NCBI GenBank assembly: GCA_034359265.1
Contig: CP136894.1
Location: forward strand, 25,698,501-25,762,500
Source: Canna indica
Taxonomy: Eukaryota; Streptophyta; Magnoliopsida; Zingiberales; Cannaceae
Direction of reading: 5' to 3'
DNA: 64,000 bases
The notes below the pieces were generated by a model. It saw nothing but the letters and a program-made list of their open reading frames with translations. It did not search any database and had not been told where the DNA came from. A program made the translations under genes and the position numbers. Below, piece after piece: positions 32,668-45,221 of the stretch. Every line of letters starts with the position of its first letter. Within the stretch, counting starts at the first letter, position 1.

Positions 32668-35125
32668 TATCACGCCCCAACTCAAGGTTGCGTGACCGGC
32701 CAGGTTATGTGTCGTACCCCGAAGCCTACCACATGCACTAAACAATAACACCAAGTATACACCAACATCAAGGAAAACATGAATAAAATAAACAAGGCGC
32801 CAATCATTATTTAAAAGCCAAAATAGTTTTTAAACAGCTTTAGTTTCAGAAATCAACACAAACTTTCAAAGAACCTCTAAAAGTTTAAAACATCATATGT
32901 TTTCAAAAGTAAACAACTGTTGAGTGCATGTCTAACAACTCTAACAATACGACTACGACTACATGGCCGCCTGATACGAGATTCGCGTCACCACCTACCC
33001 TCCAGCCGCACCATGCCACTAGGCCATACCTCACTGGTTGGGCTCTGCAAAAATAAAAAAATAAATCGTGAGTTCACGAGGAACTCAGTGAGCGATTCTT
33101 TCGAACCTCCACTTAAATCTTCGATAAGATAACATGTATAACAGCGTGATACAAATATGGAATTTAAGCTAACCACATCATGATAACCAACCACATTGTC
33201 ATGCTTTGTGAGTAAGTGAACCGGCCTCTTCGGCCTTACCAATTTCAGTAACACTCTGCCACCATGGGCCTAAATCTATATGGAAGGTTTGGCCATGCCA
33301 GCCTCCACCTCTCAAAAGTGCTCGGCCACACCGGCCCATACAATCATACAAGGAATGTCACAACAATCATTGGGCCCGTCAACTAGGATGGTCAACTAGT
33401 CTCAGGAACCGACCGGGTAAGGGATAGCTAGTCCCATCCAACTCGGGTCTACCGTCAGCGTGGCCCACTGACGGAATCTCAATACCCTCCGCCACTTGGG
33501 TCTAACACCTAGTGTGCCTGCTGGTGCAATCTCAAGACCCAATCACTCGCTGAGTTGAGTACTAGCCGTTCCGACGATCAATACTCCTCAGTCTGACCAT
33601 CACAATCACAATACAAAACAAGTATTCTATAATTCATGTAGCCCCGAGCATCCACCCACTCATCCCAGGCCCCCATTGGCCGCACACTAGTGTTCAATAA
33701 GTTTTCCTAAGTGTGAGACTTAGCTCATTCACATTTAGTAAGTATAAACTTCATGCCATAAAAGTTGAGATGTCCGTACACTAGGTATTACAACATATGA
33801 TTTATAAATAAATTTATTCTATAGCTAATACCATAATTAACCGCCTGGGTACAGGAGTAAGTGATCAAATTCTGCATTAAATCAATAAATCTCAGCAATG
33901 AATAAATTGATCTAGCATGGTAAAAATTGAACTAGCATCAGTAATACAATATAGGAAAATTGAAGGAATATATGCTACCTCTTAAATATCGCTACATATG
34001 CGCACCCAGGTTATGGTTATCCTATAATTGTGAACTCGCCTAATTCTACCATAGATCTACTTGTCAAGCCAAACAGTCTACATCTCGCACAGTCTACAAG
34101 ATTTTTAATGTGAGGAAGTTGATTTCTCGGTCATATTTCCCTTCCTCCCTACTCGGCCGCACATTGAGAAAGGCATGCCTTGCTCGCGCGAGTTCTTAAT
34201 GATAGGCATACAAGAATTTTGACCATGAACCTTGAAGAATAATTCATTAACCTTAAAGAATTTTGACCATGAACCTTAAAGAATGATTTCTAGATCGATC
34301 TTACCTTCCTCCCTGCTCGGCTGGACCTTGAGCAAGACACACCTTGCTCGGCCGAGCCCTCAATGGTACGGAAAGAGAAATTTCGATCATACACTTCAAC
34401 GACTGAACCATAACTCTACATATTATTGATTAGAAATTGATCTAAGGGGGTTTAAATCACTCTAGGGAATTGGGGAAAATTTCGGCATGACCTTTCTCCT
34501 TTTCCCTCTATTTGGTTGGCCCCTAGATCATTGAGAAGGGTTCATCTAAAGCAAATCCAATACATCAACGAAGAGAAACGACAGAGAATCTGAGAAACAT
34601 CACCAATCGACAAGAAACGTTGCGGAAAAACCTCGATCTAACATCTTTACTCGGTTCGGCCACACGCCTCACCACAAAAGCGAGATTCGACCACTCACCT
34701 TGATTAGAAGAAGAAAATGGATGAGACGAAGGTATTCCCGATCTCCAGCGACGTCAACAACCTTGGTGCCGCCCACAAGCTCTCCCTCTCCCCTCTTTTT
34801 TCCCTCTGGCTGCGTGCGGCTAAGTTTCTTGAGCCGCATGGCGGCTGGGGTGGGGAGGTTATTCTATTTTTTTTGACAAAACCGCCCTCCTCACTTAAGC
34901 CATCTAACTTGACTCAGCCTAAGCCTGGATCAAGCCTCGACTTAACCCGATATTGACTCAACTTGAACTAGTTCAGCATCTACATCCTAAAACATCAATT
35001 ACGAGTCTAACTATTTAAATTTTACCTTCTATTTGCGACGACTTCGCGACTCGGCTTGATTTGTTCCCGCTTCGACGTGCTGCACCAATTAAAATTTCAA
35101 TATTAGGTAAATCTTGGGTATTACA
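32668..35125 (-). repeat. GY3 3' LTR (2.46 kb)
   Basis: From TATCACGCCCC (a one-base variant of TGTCACGCCCC) to GGGTATTACA. Reading the minus strand it starts TGTAATACCC after the polypurine tract CTTAGGGGAGGAGGT (35126-35140). The interior holds no gene; the ORF at 34717-34956 lies in the leader region and lacks a domain. Confidence 0.78.
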
Positions 35126-36677
35126 ACCTCCTCCCCTAAGAAAAATTCGTCCTTGAATTATTTTTTTTGAGCTATAAGGAGGGGTAGCACTCTCTCATGT
35201 CCTACTCCACCTCCCAAGTAGCTTCTTGTCCGGTGTGGTGCTCCCACCTGACTTTCTCCAAGGGAATTTCCTTGGACCTCAGCTTCCTGATCTAATGGTC
35301 AAGTACTTCTACCGGCCTCTCCTCATACGAGACTGCCGAATCCATCTCAACCGCATTAGGCTCAATTATATGCGATTCATCTCTAACATACCTCTTGAGC
35401 ACTGACACATGAAAAATTGAGTGAACTCTATCCATGCTAGGGGGCAAGGCTAGCTCATAAACTACAGCGCCCCTCCGCTTGAGAATAGAAAAAGGCCCAA
35501 TGAACCTGGGGCTCAACTTTCCTTTCTTCCCAAATCGAACCACCCTTTTCTTGGGGGAAACCTTTAGGAACACCAAGTCGCCTTCAGCGAACTCCAACTC
35601 TCTAGCCTTCTTATCAGCATATATTTTTTGGCGGCTCTGATCCGCCAACAGCCTTTCTTTTATCACCTTCACCTTCTCTACCATCTCCTCAATCAAGTCA
35701 GGACCCACCATGAGAGTCTCTTATGTCTCAAACTAGCCTACTAGCGTTCTGCATCTTCGCCCATACAAGGCTTCAAAAGGGGCCATACCAATGCTACTAT
35801 GATAGCTATTATTGTAGGCAAATTCAATCAATGACAAGTGCCTCTCCCAACCGCCAGCCAGGTCTAAAATACATGCCCTAAGCATGTCTTCTAGGGTCTG
35901 AATTTTCCTTTCTGACTGTCCGTCCATCTGCGGATGGAACGCGGTGCTAAACCACACTTGAGTGCCCAAGGCTTCTTGGAAGGACTGCCAAAACTGAGCC
36001 GTGAATTGGGTACCCCGATCCGATACGATCGTGACTGGTGTACCATGGTATGCCACAATCTGGTCCAGAAATCGTCTAGCGTACTGCTCAGCTAAAAAGG
36101 TCATTTTGATCGGAATAAAGTGTGCGGTCTTGGTCAACCGATCAACGATGACTCAAATGGAATCATGGCCTCCCCTAGACTTCGGTAGCACAGTCACTAG
36201 ATCCATGGTGATCTTTTACCACTTCTACTCGGGCACTTCGAGGTTCTGAAGCAGCCCTGTAGCTTCGAATGTTCGGCCTTCAATTGCTGGTAGACCAAGC
36301 ACTTGGATACAAACTCAGCTACCTCTCTTTTCATGCCCTTCCACCAATAGTGCTACGTCAAGTCTCGATACATTTTAGTGGCCCCCGGATGCATTGTATA
36401 AGTGGAACGGTGACCCATTTCTAACACCTGCCTACGCACCTCTGCCATATCAGGCACCATGATTCAATCTCTGAACCTCAAGACACCCTTTGAGTCGACC
36501 CTAAAGCCGTCATCTACGTTACCTCTCCGGATCAGATCCTTTGTTAGGGAACAAAATGCGTCCTCCTCCTGTGCAGTACACAACGTATCCACCAGGGTGG
36601 ACTGTACCCACAGATGTGCCACCAGGGTACCAGAATTTGGCATGGACAGGACTACTTCCCCATCCAGGCACAATGCT
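35126..36677 (-). pseudogene. pol: GY3 integrase and chromodomain-like tail
   Basis: Minus-strand order: linker to RNase H (LCLDGEVVLSMPNSGTLVAH, cut by SV4 at its start), degenerate zinc-binding region (36150-36450), then the integrase core with [26 protein letters not shown] and FEALYGRRC (36137-35733), a C-terminal domain (FLKVSPKKRVVRFGKKGKL, IFHVSVLKRYVRDESH), and a chromodomain-like end (IPLEKVRWEHHTGQEATWE). Stops occur between the frames and one Trp of the tail is TAG. The chromodomain-like module in this clade is thought to steer integration into heterochromatin. Confidence 0.87.
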
Positions 36678-36682
36678 AATTC

Positions 36683-38259
36683 TAATGGCCTAAGGTTTTC
36701 TAACTTGGTCTTAATCTCAGTTTTGATGATAATAAACATGTAACTAATGTTTCATTGAGAAATATTTTCAAGTTCCATATCGATTAGCACTCGATGTCCT
36801 CGATCGAAAATATTGAAGAAATCAAAAAATCGGAAGGACATTGATAAACACGTTCGGGTTCGTCGCGGAGGTTTCTCAAAGTTCGGTGTGTGCACCAAAG
36901 ACATCTTGGACGAGTCTAAAGAACACATGGAAAGCTCTCCAAATTGACGCACGTTGAAGGCTGGAACCCGAAAACGAAGCGTGCAAGAAGAAGGCTAAAA
37001 AAATCAAGTTCAGCTTAGGTTCGGTCGACCAGTCGGTTGACCGAATGTTGTCAATTCGGTCGACTGGTCGATCGACAAAAGGTTTCCAGGAAGCGGCAAA
37101 AATCCTTCAGTCGCTCTGCGGTCACTCGCTCGGTCGACCGATGATCGACGGGCAAGCGACCGGCTGTCGGTAATGGGTAAAAATCCACCTGTTGAGAAGA
37201 GGGGAGCTCTCTCTTCTCTTCATGGCTTATAAATAGGAAGCCATGAGAGCCTTCCTCCATGATGTTGATCACTCTTAACCTCCTTGAGCCAGATTTTGAT
37301 CAATCCTAAGCCCTCATTGAGCAAATCTTGTGAAAACCATAGCTTGAACCTTTCATGTACTTGATTGAGCCTTTACTTCATTGCTTCATCATCAAAGGCA
37401 TTAAGAGGAAGCTAGGAATCTTGCTGTGGAGTGAAGTAATTTATTGTTTGATTTATTGCTCCATTTATTATTGTATTTTGTTGTTTATTTCATTGTATTT
37501 GAGTGTGTGTATACCTATAGTACTAGGTTGATTGAGTTGGTGGTTGCCTTGGTGTTAAGGCTTAAATCCACCATTGTAAACTTAGTTTACTAGGATTAGT
37601 TGAGTTGTCCCTTAGGTTGAGGTGGGAGAGTGCTCTCGGTAGGAAGGCGGGATACTTCCATGTGTGGAAGTGCCTTCGATTTGAGAGCGAAGACTTTTCG
37701 GTGTAAAGTCCTCTTTGTAAAAGAAACGATATAATCTAGTAAACTTAGCTTGGTGTTTATTTCATTGTATTTGAGTGTGTGTAAACCTATAGTACTAGGT
37801 TGATTGAGTTGGTGGTTGCCTTGGTGTTAAGGCTTAAATCCACCATTGTAAACTTAGTTTACTAGGATTAGTTGAGTTGTCTCTTAGGTTGAGGTGGGAG
37901 AGTGCTCTCGGTAGGAAGGCGGGATACTTCCATGTGTGGAAGTGCCTTCGGTTTGAGAGCGGAGACTTTCCGGTGTAAAGTCCTCTTTGTAAGAGAAACG
38001 ATATAATCTAGTAAACTTAGCTTGGAAATCCTAAGCGGGGTGCTTAGGTAGTGGAGAAGCCATTGGGGCCGAACCACTATAAATAATTGTGTTAGCATTG
38101 ATATATTATTTTGTGTTAATTGCTTCATATTTATTGCTTCCGCTTGCTATTATTATCGTGATTAGTCTAACTAATCAAGAAACGATTAAAACCAGAATTA
38201 GATAATAAGATTAGTTAACACACCATTCACCCCCCTCTAGTGTGTCCATTTCACCAATA
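36683..38259 (+). repeat. SV4 5' LTR, with a 272-bp internal duplication
   Basis: It matches the SV1 LTR throughout. GTCGAC palindromes are at 37019-37160, TATAAATA at 37228-37235, and the 35-nt motif at 38047-38081. The stretch 37483-37754 is repeated at 37755-38026, so the downstream part is longer than in SV1. Confidence 0.87.
37483..38026 (+). repeat. 272-bp tandem duplication inside SV4 5' LTR
   Basis: Two head-to-tail units, 37483-37754 and 37755-38026, both starting GTTTATTTCATTG. They differ at only about six positions by eye (for example TATACC/TAAACC and AAAAGA/AAGAGA). The SV4 3' LTR has one copy of the part it retains, so the duplication arose after insertion. Confidence 0.88.
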
Positions 38260-38260
38260 A

Positions 38261-38273
38261 TTTGTATCAGAGC
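38261..38273 (+). promoter_or_regulatory. SV4 primer binding site, altered
   Basis: It reads TTTGTATCAGAGC where the other copies have TTGGTATCAGAGC; one G of the core is now T. Confidence 0.8.
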
Positions 38274-38326
38274 GGGTCATAGATTGAGATTTCGCCATCT
38301 CTTCTACACCTTGTCTCGATCCGAAA

Positions 38327-38936
38327 ATGGCACTAGAGTTGGTAGCGTCTTCACCTCCTAGGTTCGATGACTCGAACTTTGGTCTTTGGAAATATAGGAC
38401 GTAAACACATATTTAAAGACTAAAGGTTTTGGTGTCTTTAACATATTCCATTTAGAATTCATTGAACCTAAGGTTGACATGCATGCTTGGAGTGAATTAG
38501 ATAAGAAAATATTTAAGTATAATGGAGATACCATGAATTGTATACTTTGCACATTACCAAATGACATCCTATATAAATTCATGCATTGCTCTTCGGCTTA
38601 TGGTTTATAGGTCACTTTAAATGTTTTATATGATTATGCTAAAACCGAAGAGATTGACACTTTTGATGAAGGTGGTGATAACAATGGTCACTCTCCTACT
38701 ACTAATCTCGATTTGAAAGCCCATAGTACTTCTTATCAAAGGAGTAACTCTAAGAGACGAAAATGAAAGGTGATTTGTCATGCTTGCAAGGAAAAGGGGC
38801 ATGTGAAGAAAAAATTCTCTACCATGATGAACAAAGCTAGGAAGAGGTCAAGTGCTTCCACCTCCACATCTCACTTATTTGAAGCACCCTCTAGCCATGA
38901 CTATGAAGCCACCTCCAAAGTTTGCCTCATGGTTGC
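38327..38936 (+). pseudogene. gag: SV4 Gag, N-terminal half (interrupted by SV5)
   Basis: It starts MALELVASSPPRFDDSNFGLW and has stops from 38401 onward. The conserved phrases of the family follow in broken frames, ending with a first knuckle region (CHACKEKGHVKKKF, where the last Cys is lost) and ATSKVCLMVA at the SV5 insertion. GTTGC at 38932-38936 is the left target duplication. The rest of the gene continues at 46751. Confidence 0.85.
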
Positions 38937-40488
38937 TGAAGTCAAAATGGCGACACTAGAGGGGGGGGGGGGGGGTGAATAGTGTGTTTACTAATTTAAT
39001 TAGCCTAAATTCTGATTTTAATCGTTTAGTTAGATTATTTAGGCGATTTACGATTGAATGATTATATGCGGAAGCTATGAATGATAAAGCAATTTAAACA
39101 CAATTAAATGTAACAATGCAAACACAAGTGATTTATAGTGGTTTGGCCCTAATGCCTACACTACTACCTAAGCACCCCGCTTAGGATTTCCAAACTAAGT
39201 TTTACTAGATTAATTTGTTTCCCTTACACAGGGAACTTTGACTTGAAGAGACTCGCTCTCGACCTAAGGTACTTCCACACCTGGAAGTCTCTGCCTTTGT
39301 ATCGAGAGCACTCTTCCACCTCAACCCTAAGGGACAACTAAACTAACCCTAGTAAATACTAAGTTTACACAAGTGGTTTTACTCCTTCTACACCGAGGAT
39401 ACCACTTCACATAACAAGACCTAATAACCTAGGTCTTACAAACACAACTTCAAATAAAATGTTCAAATAACAGGTAAAATTACAATCAACATAGCTAAGA
39501 ATAAAAACCAATAGTAAAAGCTCCTTTGCAAGCCTTTGCCACCTTCAACTCGTCAAGAGGTAGAGCTTGATCAAAACCCGAGTTGAGCCCAGCTTGTGCG
39601 CTTGAAGAAGTTTGTCCGCAGAAAGAAACATAGCGCACTTCAATCAATCGTTGGAAGGCTTAAACCTTCCTCTTAATTGTTCAATTAAATCTGTAGAAGT
39701 CAAGGAAGAAGATTAAAAGAAGTATATGAGGGTGTATTTATACCCTGCTTAAGAAACGGTAGCTCAACGGATAGTTTTCTATCCGTTGCAGGCCGCCGGT
39801 CGATTGGTGGTCGATTGGTCAGTCGACCAATTGATCGATCGGTCATTTGACCACTGCATTCTTCCCTATGAGCGGACAACCGACGGGTCGACCCCCCAGA
39901 CACGAATCCATCGATCCCGCCTTCGGTCGACCCATCGGTCGACCGACGTGATCTCGTGTCTCGGCTCTCCACAGGTCGGTCTTCTGATTGGTCGACCGAC
40001 AAGCTTACTGCATGATTTCGGCTTTTGTCGGTCGACCGACCGGTCGATCGAAGTAGCCACTGCCCATTTTAGGCACTGTTCGGTCGACCGACAAAGATAT
40101 TGCCTCTTTCTTACCCTGTTTGGTTGACCGCCAGGTCGACCAAATTTAGTCTGAAACTTATTTTTAAGCCTATTTTCTTCGGCGCTTTGTTTTCGGGTTT
40201 CGGCTTTCAACGAGCATAATCTTGGAGATCTTTTCACGTGATCTTAGGACTCGTCCAAGTCGACTTTGGTGCACACGTTGATCGTCAAGAAATTTTTCGA
40301 CGAACCCGAGCGCGACGATCAATGTCCTTCCGATTTCCGATTTCTGATTTCTTCCGATATTTTCGATCGAGGACATTGAATGCTAATTGATATGGAACCT
40401 TAAAGATATTCTTGATGAAATCATTAGTCCCATGTTTGTTATAATCAAAACCGAGATTAAGACTAAGGTTGAAAACCTAAAGCCAACA
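38937..40488 (-). repeat. SV5 3' LTR (1.55 kb)
   Basis: It carries a G run of about 14 near 38961-38975. Palindrome array at 39785-40145 (TCGGTCGACCGA at about 39948, 40027 and 40079), TATTTATA (TATAAATA on minus) at 39735-39742, and the 35-nt motif at 39134-39168. The frames across the palindrome array are spurious. Confidence 0.88.
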
Positions 40489-43400
40489 ATCTCCCCATTT
40501 TTGATGATGACAAACATCCTTAAGAAAATGTATCATTAAAGCATATAGGATATCAATTAAGGGATTTCCTTTATTTTCCTCCCCTTTACTTATAATTTTC
40601 TCCTATATTTTCTTATACTTTTCTTCCCTTTTTACTTATACTCTTCTCCCCTTTTTGACATCAATCAAAAAGGGCAAGAAAGGTCATTCTAGTCAAAGGG
40701 ATGAAACACAAATATTTTTCACGAAACATGAAAATCTCAACCAAAGGGATGGAAAAACAAATATTTAATATGTAACAAAATCATACATGATATGTTCAAA
40801 AACTAAATAGTTGAATTCAAAATTAAATCATGTATGTTCTCAAAATGAATATTGTTTTTTTTTCATGACATTTTTAGATTTCATTCAAACTTTCAAAATA
40901 TCAAGATATGGTCATTTAAATCATATATATCAAGTTTGAAGTGAAACTAATGTCATTTAATCAAATATGAGCTTAGCATGTTTTCATTTGAAATAAGCAT
41001 GAAAACTATGAAAATGCTAAGTATCAAATTTTGCTATCTACTCATGTTTTCTCATATTTAGGCATCTAGACATCAAACAAGAGAGAATGTAAGTCTATGA
41101 ATCAAGTTTGGGCTTAAGATAAATTTTTTAATTCACTTTATTGACTTAGGTCAACCTATACCTCAAGTTTTCAAAAGTCAAATTTTTAAATCTATGCATA
41201 ATCATATTTTCGATGAAAAACTTCGGTACCAATTTTTTGGATGAAAATTTTGATACCAAATATTGAATGGTCATTTGAAATGCATGAACAAGGTTTAAAC
41301 TCAAAAGAATTCTCAAAGAGCATTTTTCATCCTATATTGATTTTAATAAACAAAAGGATATTTCTAGCTATCATCCAAAATATCAAAATCATTCTTAGAA
41401 ATTATTTTACTCAAGAGATTGTATGAATGATATTAGAAATGGAATCCAAATAGTATACATGAGTTTTCATTTGATGTTTTTGAAGAAAAATCAAAGTATC
41501 GGAAAGATTAGTGTTTCAAGAATGATGATACTTTGTGTTTTGAAATCCAACTTTAAAATTCCATTATAAATTGAATTCTTGATGAAACTTGTTGAAATTT
41601 TTACTGATAAAACTAGATTTTTCAGTGAATGTGCAGTTTCAAGAATCATCTAAAATGGATTTTTCTAGAAATAACTGAAATTGATACCAATTGTAGGTTG
41701 AAATGGTATTTTTGTAATTTTCAGTTATTCTTAAAACTTGTTCAATTTTCATTCAAACTTTCATGACACCACATGATGGTCATGTAAAGAGTATATGTCA
41801 AGTTTGAAATGAAAATTATGTTCTTAAATCAAGATATCAACCTAGCATGGTTTCATTCAAAACTAAACTAGTTTTTATGAAACTTGCTAAGTTTCAATCT
41901 TAACTTTTACTCATGATTTTTCAAACTTAAACCTATGGATACCTATCATGAGTAAATCTAAACATGTTCCCCAAATATGAATTGAAAATGAGACCTCTAA
42001 GTCAAGTTGTTGACTTGGGTCAATAAGGTTCAAAATAGGTAAGCATGAAAACACCTCTATGTCATTTTATCCATATCCATATGAATTTTTTATTCTAAGT
42101 GCTTGGAAACATGTCATGCGTATTTCTAAACATGTTTATGAAGCTTGGACTTAAGATCAAGTGTTCAAGTCAATTTGTTGACTTGGGTCAAACTTCTCAA
42201 ACTTAAGTCCTCTAATGTGATCTAGTTATCTCATTTTTCATCTACACATGAATTTTCAAGATTGAAACTTATAATCATATCATGTGTGTATCTAAACAAG
42301 TTCATTTCATTTTTAACTTAAAATGAAGTCTCTAAAGAAGAATTTTAACCTAGTTTAATTTCATAAATATCATGATATCATGAAATGATCTAAGTTATCA
42401 AGCTTTTTTTTACTCATGAAAATTCAAATATTTATCATGCGTAAATCATGAGCATACAGAAATCATTAAACATGAATATTCAATTATTTTACAAAGATTT
42501 TTGCAAAATTAAATCCATACTTTTTTCTTAGAAATTTTTCCCAACTATTCATAACCTATTTCATTTTCTTTTAGATAGCATGGCCTTCCAATGTATACCA
42601 CTTTCTTAACTTGCAAGTAGGCTTCATTAGTATCAAAATGAAATTTTATGCCTACTATAAAGCTGACATACTAAATAGCAAAAGGTTTCAAAACAATGTT
42701 CCATTTAAAAATCTTAACCTATGCTAGATAGTGGAGATTCATTTTAAAGAAATTAACATGATATCATAATGAATCAAGGAGATCTTAAGATGAGAAATAT
42801 TTGAGGAATAAGATCTCTACCCATGTTAAATTAGTTTGGACTTACAAGAAGGTCTCTAATAATAGATATCAACCTAGAGCAAGTTTCATTCAATGAAATT
42901 TGCCTAATTGCTAAGATTCTATCTACTCATGAAAATTCAAGGGTTTGACATGCAATTCTAATCATGAGTATAGAGACATAGTTTGAGCTTAAACATTGAG
43001 CTATAACACTAAGATTTTGAATTTATCTAAGTTATACCTTATACTTGAAAATTTACCCAAACTAATCTTTTTCTTCCTAATTAGCCTTCCTAAAATATTT
43101 ATAACTTGCAAGTAAGCTACACTAATATTATTAGAGAAAATATAGCTACTTAGCAAGCTAATTCAACCAAAAAGCAAAGAGAAGCATCAAGTATCATTAT
43201 CAAATAGTTCACTTTGCTAAATGGTTTGAAATCCGTTTTAAATAAAGTCAAGTGATACCAAAATGAAATTTAAGAGATCACAAATGAAATATAAATAAAA
43301 CATGATCTCCAACCCTTCCTATTGGTTGAAAACTAAAAGCCACAATTAGCCTACGATTTAGAACCGCAAGGTCGCTTAGGCCCATTACAAGCCACTTAGG

Positions 43401-43658
43401 TCTCCGAGGAGACCAAAGATCAAAAAATCAAAAATCATTTTCAAAATAACTCTTTTACAAGAGTGGGGAAAATAACTCAAATTAGACATGTATCAAAATC
43501 TCCAACTAAAATAAAATAGGCTAAAGTAAGGAGATGATACCAAGGAATTTGATGCCAACTTTACCATAGGCATCTATTCTAGATGAAGACTTTGAAGTTG
43601 CAACCATGTAGGGATCCTTCCTTCAACTTATTGGTCAACTTCAATTCTTCAATCTCCT
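40489..43658 (-). other. SV5 polypurine tract and non-coding 3' domain
   Basis: The terminal tract is 40489-40504 (CAAAAATGGGGAGAT on minus). The rest has no gene and is AT-rich. Phrases of the family recur, including AAGTCAA-n-TTGACTT inverted repeats at about 41997-42014 and 42170-42187, 170 bp apart. The conserved block is at 43309-43414, with a GGTCTC-CTCG-GAGACC hairpin on the minus strand. Confidence 0.72.
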
Positions 43659-45154
43659 TTACCCTTGTGTGGTTGCTCCCCCTACAATAGAAGAAACCTT
43701 TGGTACCCAAATGCCTATGGGTCCTAGGGGGTTAGTGGGCTTAGGTACCCAAAGTGTTTTCACAACACTTGGGTTCATTTTAAAGGCACAATCCAAGATG
43801 GCATGCCCATATGTACCACAACAAAAGCAATGTCCATGAAATTTTTTCTTTTCATTTTTAACATGGACATGAGATTTATTTTTATAATGCTTGTCATGTG
43901 AAACATGATGAGTATGAGCATTCTTAGAAACCTCATTCATCTTCTTATAATGATGAGGTCTAATGGTAGAATGCATGGCAAGAGAGGCATGATGAGCATG
44001 GGCATTCTTAGATGAAATATTTTATTTTGAACATGAGGTTTAAATGTGGAATGCCTAACATGAGAATGATTGTGAACATTGGTATTCTTTACATAGACAT
44101 TTTTCATTCTTGTGTTCTTAGGGAATGAAACATTTTTCAATTCGTTTACTTTCTTATTTAAGGACACAACCTCATTTTTCAATGAATCAAGAGATTGATA
44201 TAAGGCTTTAGATTGAGATTTAAAATTGTTGTTTTGACTTGTAATTTTTGAATTCTCTAAGTTTCAAACTTTCATTCTTAAGCTTTATGTCCTTAAGCTC
44301 AAGTTTCAACCTATCATGGGAAAAGTCAAAAGAGCTAGATTTCATTATCTCATTTTCTAGTTTTAATTCATCCACATGAGAGTTAAGCCTTATATTATCT
44401 TTCTTCAATCTTTTATTTTCATTACCTTTTTTAACAAGCAAGGCATATATTTTTTGACATTCCTCAACTAGTTCTTCATATGGCATATTGAATGAACTAG
44501 AAGAGCTAGTACTATCATTATCATTATTATGACTAGAAGGGAAAGAGTGTACCTCATCATTAGTACTCATGAGGCAAACTTTTGAAGTAGCTTCATAGTC
44601 ATTGCAAGAGGATGCTTCATTTGAATGGGATGATGATGTAGAAACTTTTGACCTCTTCTTTGCCTTGTTTTTCATGGTAGGGCAATTCTTCCTTACATGC
44701 CCTTTCTCTTGGCACACATGGCAAATCACTTTTCTTTTTCGGCTCTTGGTGCTACTTCTTTGACTAGAAGAGCTATGGGCATCAAAACCAAGATTAGTAG
44801 TAGGTGAGTGACCATTGTCATCACCACCTTCATTAAAAGTGCCAATCTCTTCAGTTTTGGCATAATCATATAAAACATTTAAAGTGACCCATAAGTCATA
44901 AGCCGAAGAGCAATGCATGACTTTATCTAGGATGCCATTTGGTAATGTGCAAAGTATGTAATTCATGGCATCTCCATTATACTTAGACATTTTCTTATCC
45001 ATTTCACTCCAAGCATGCATATCAACCTTAGGTTCAATGAATTCCCAATGTAACATGTTAAAGACACCAAAACCATTAGTCTTCAAATAAGTGTACATCC
45101 TATGTTTGAGTCATCGAACCTAGGAGGTGAAGACGCTACACTCTCTAGAGCCAT
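43659..45154 (-). pseudogene. gag: SV5 Gag, three frames
   Basis: The ATG at 45154 starts MALESVASSPPRFDDSN, then a short deletion shifts frame. The main frame (45098-44220) has the N-terminal domain, a perfect first knuckle CHVCQEKGHVRKNC, a Ser-rich stretch and the coiled coil. After a second frameshift comes 44182-43937, then 43976-43659 with the second knuckle CFCCGTYGHAILDC and the family tail ending VGGATTQG. As in SV2 the central capsid stretch is missing. Two frameshifts make it non-functional as it stands. Confidence 0.88.
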
Positions 45155-45207
45155 TTCTAGATCGAAACTAGATGTAGACGAGATGGTGAAATCTCAATAA
45201 ACGACCC

Positions 45208-45219
45208 GCTCTGATACCA
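45208..45219 (-). promoter_or_regulatory. SV5 primer binding site (tRNA-iMet)
   Basis: TGGTATCAGAGC on the minus strand, 2 nt from the LTR edge at 45222. Confidence 0.88.
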
Positions 45220-45221
45220 AT

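Noticed and set aside
34717..34956. 79-aa ORF starting MDETKVFPISS
   Set aside because: Located in the GY3 LTR leader on the strand opposite to the element; no homology recognised.
39786..40127. ORFs rich in DRSTDR/RSVDRPT residues in the palindrome arrays (also at 46055-46300, 63213-63560, 23731-23992, 3032-3347)
   Set aside because: GTCGAC-type palindromes read open in several frames on both strands and give the same low-complexity peptides. They lie in LTR promoters and have no codon pattern of a gene.
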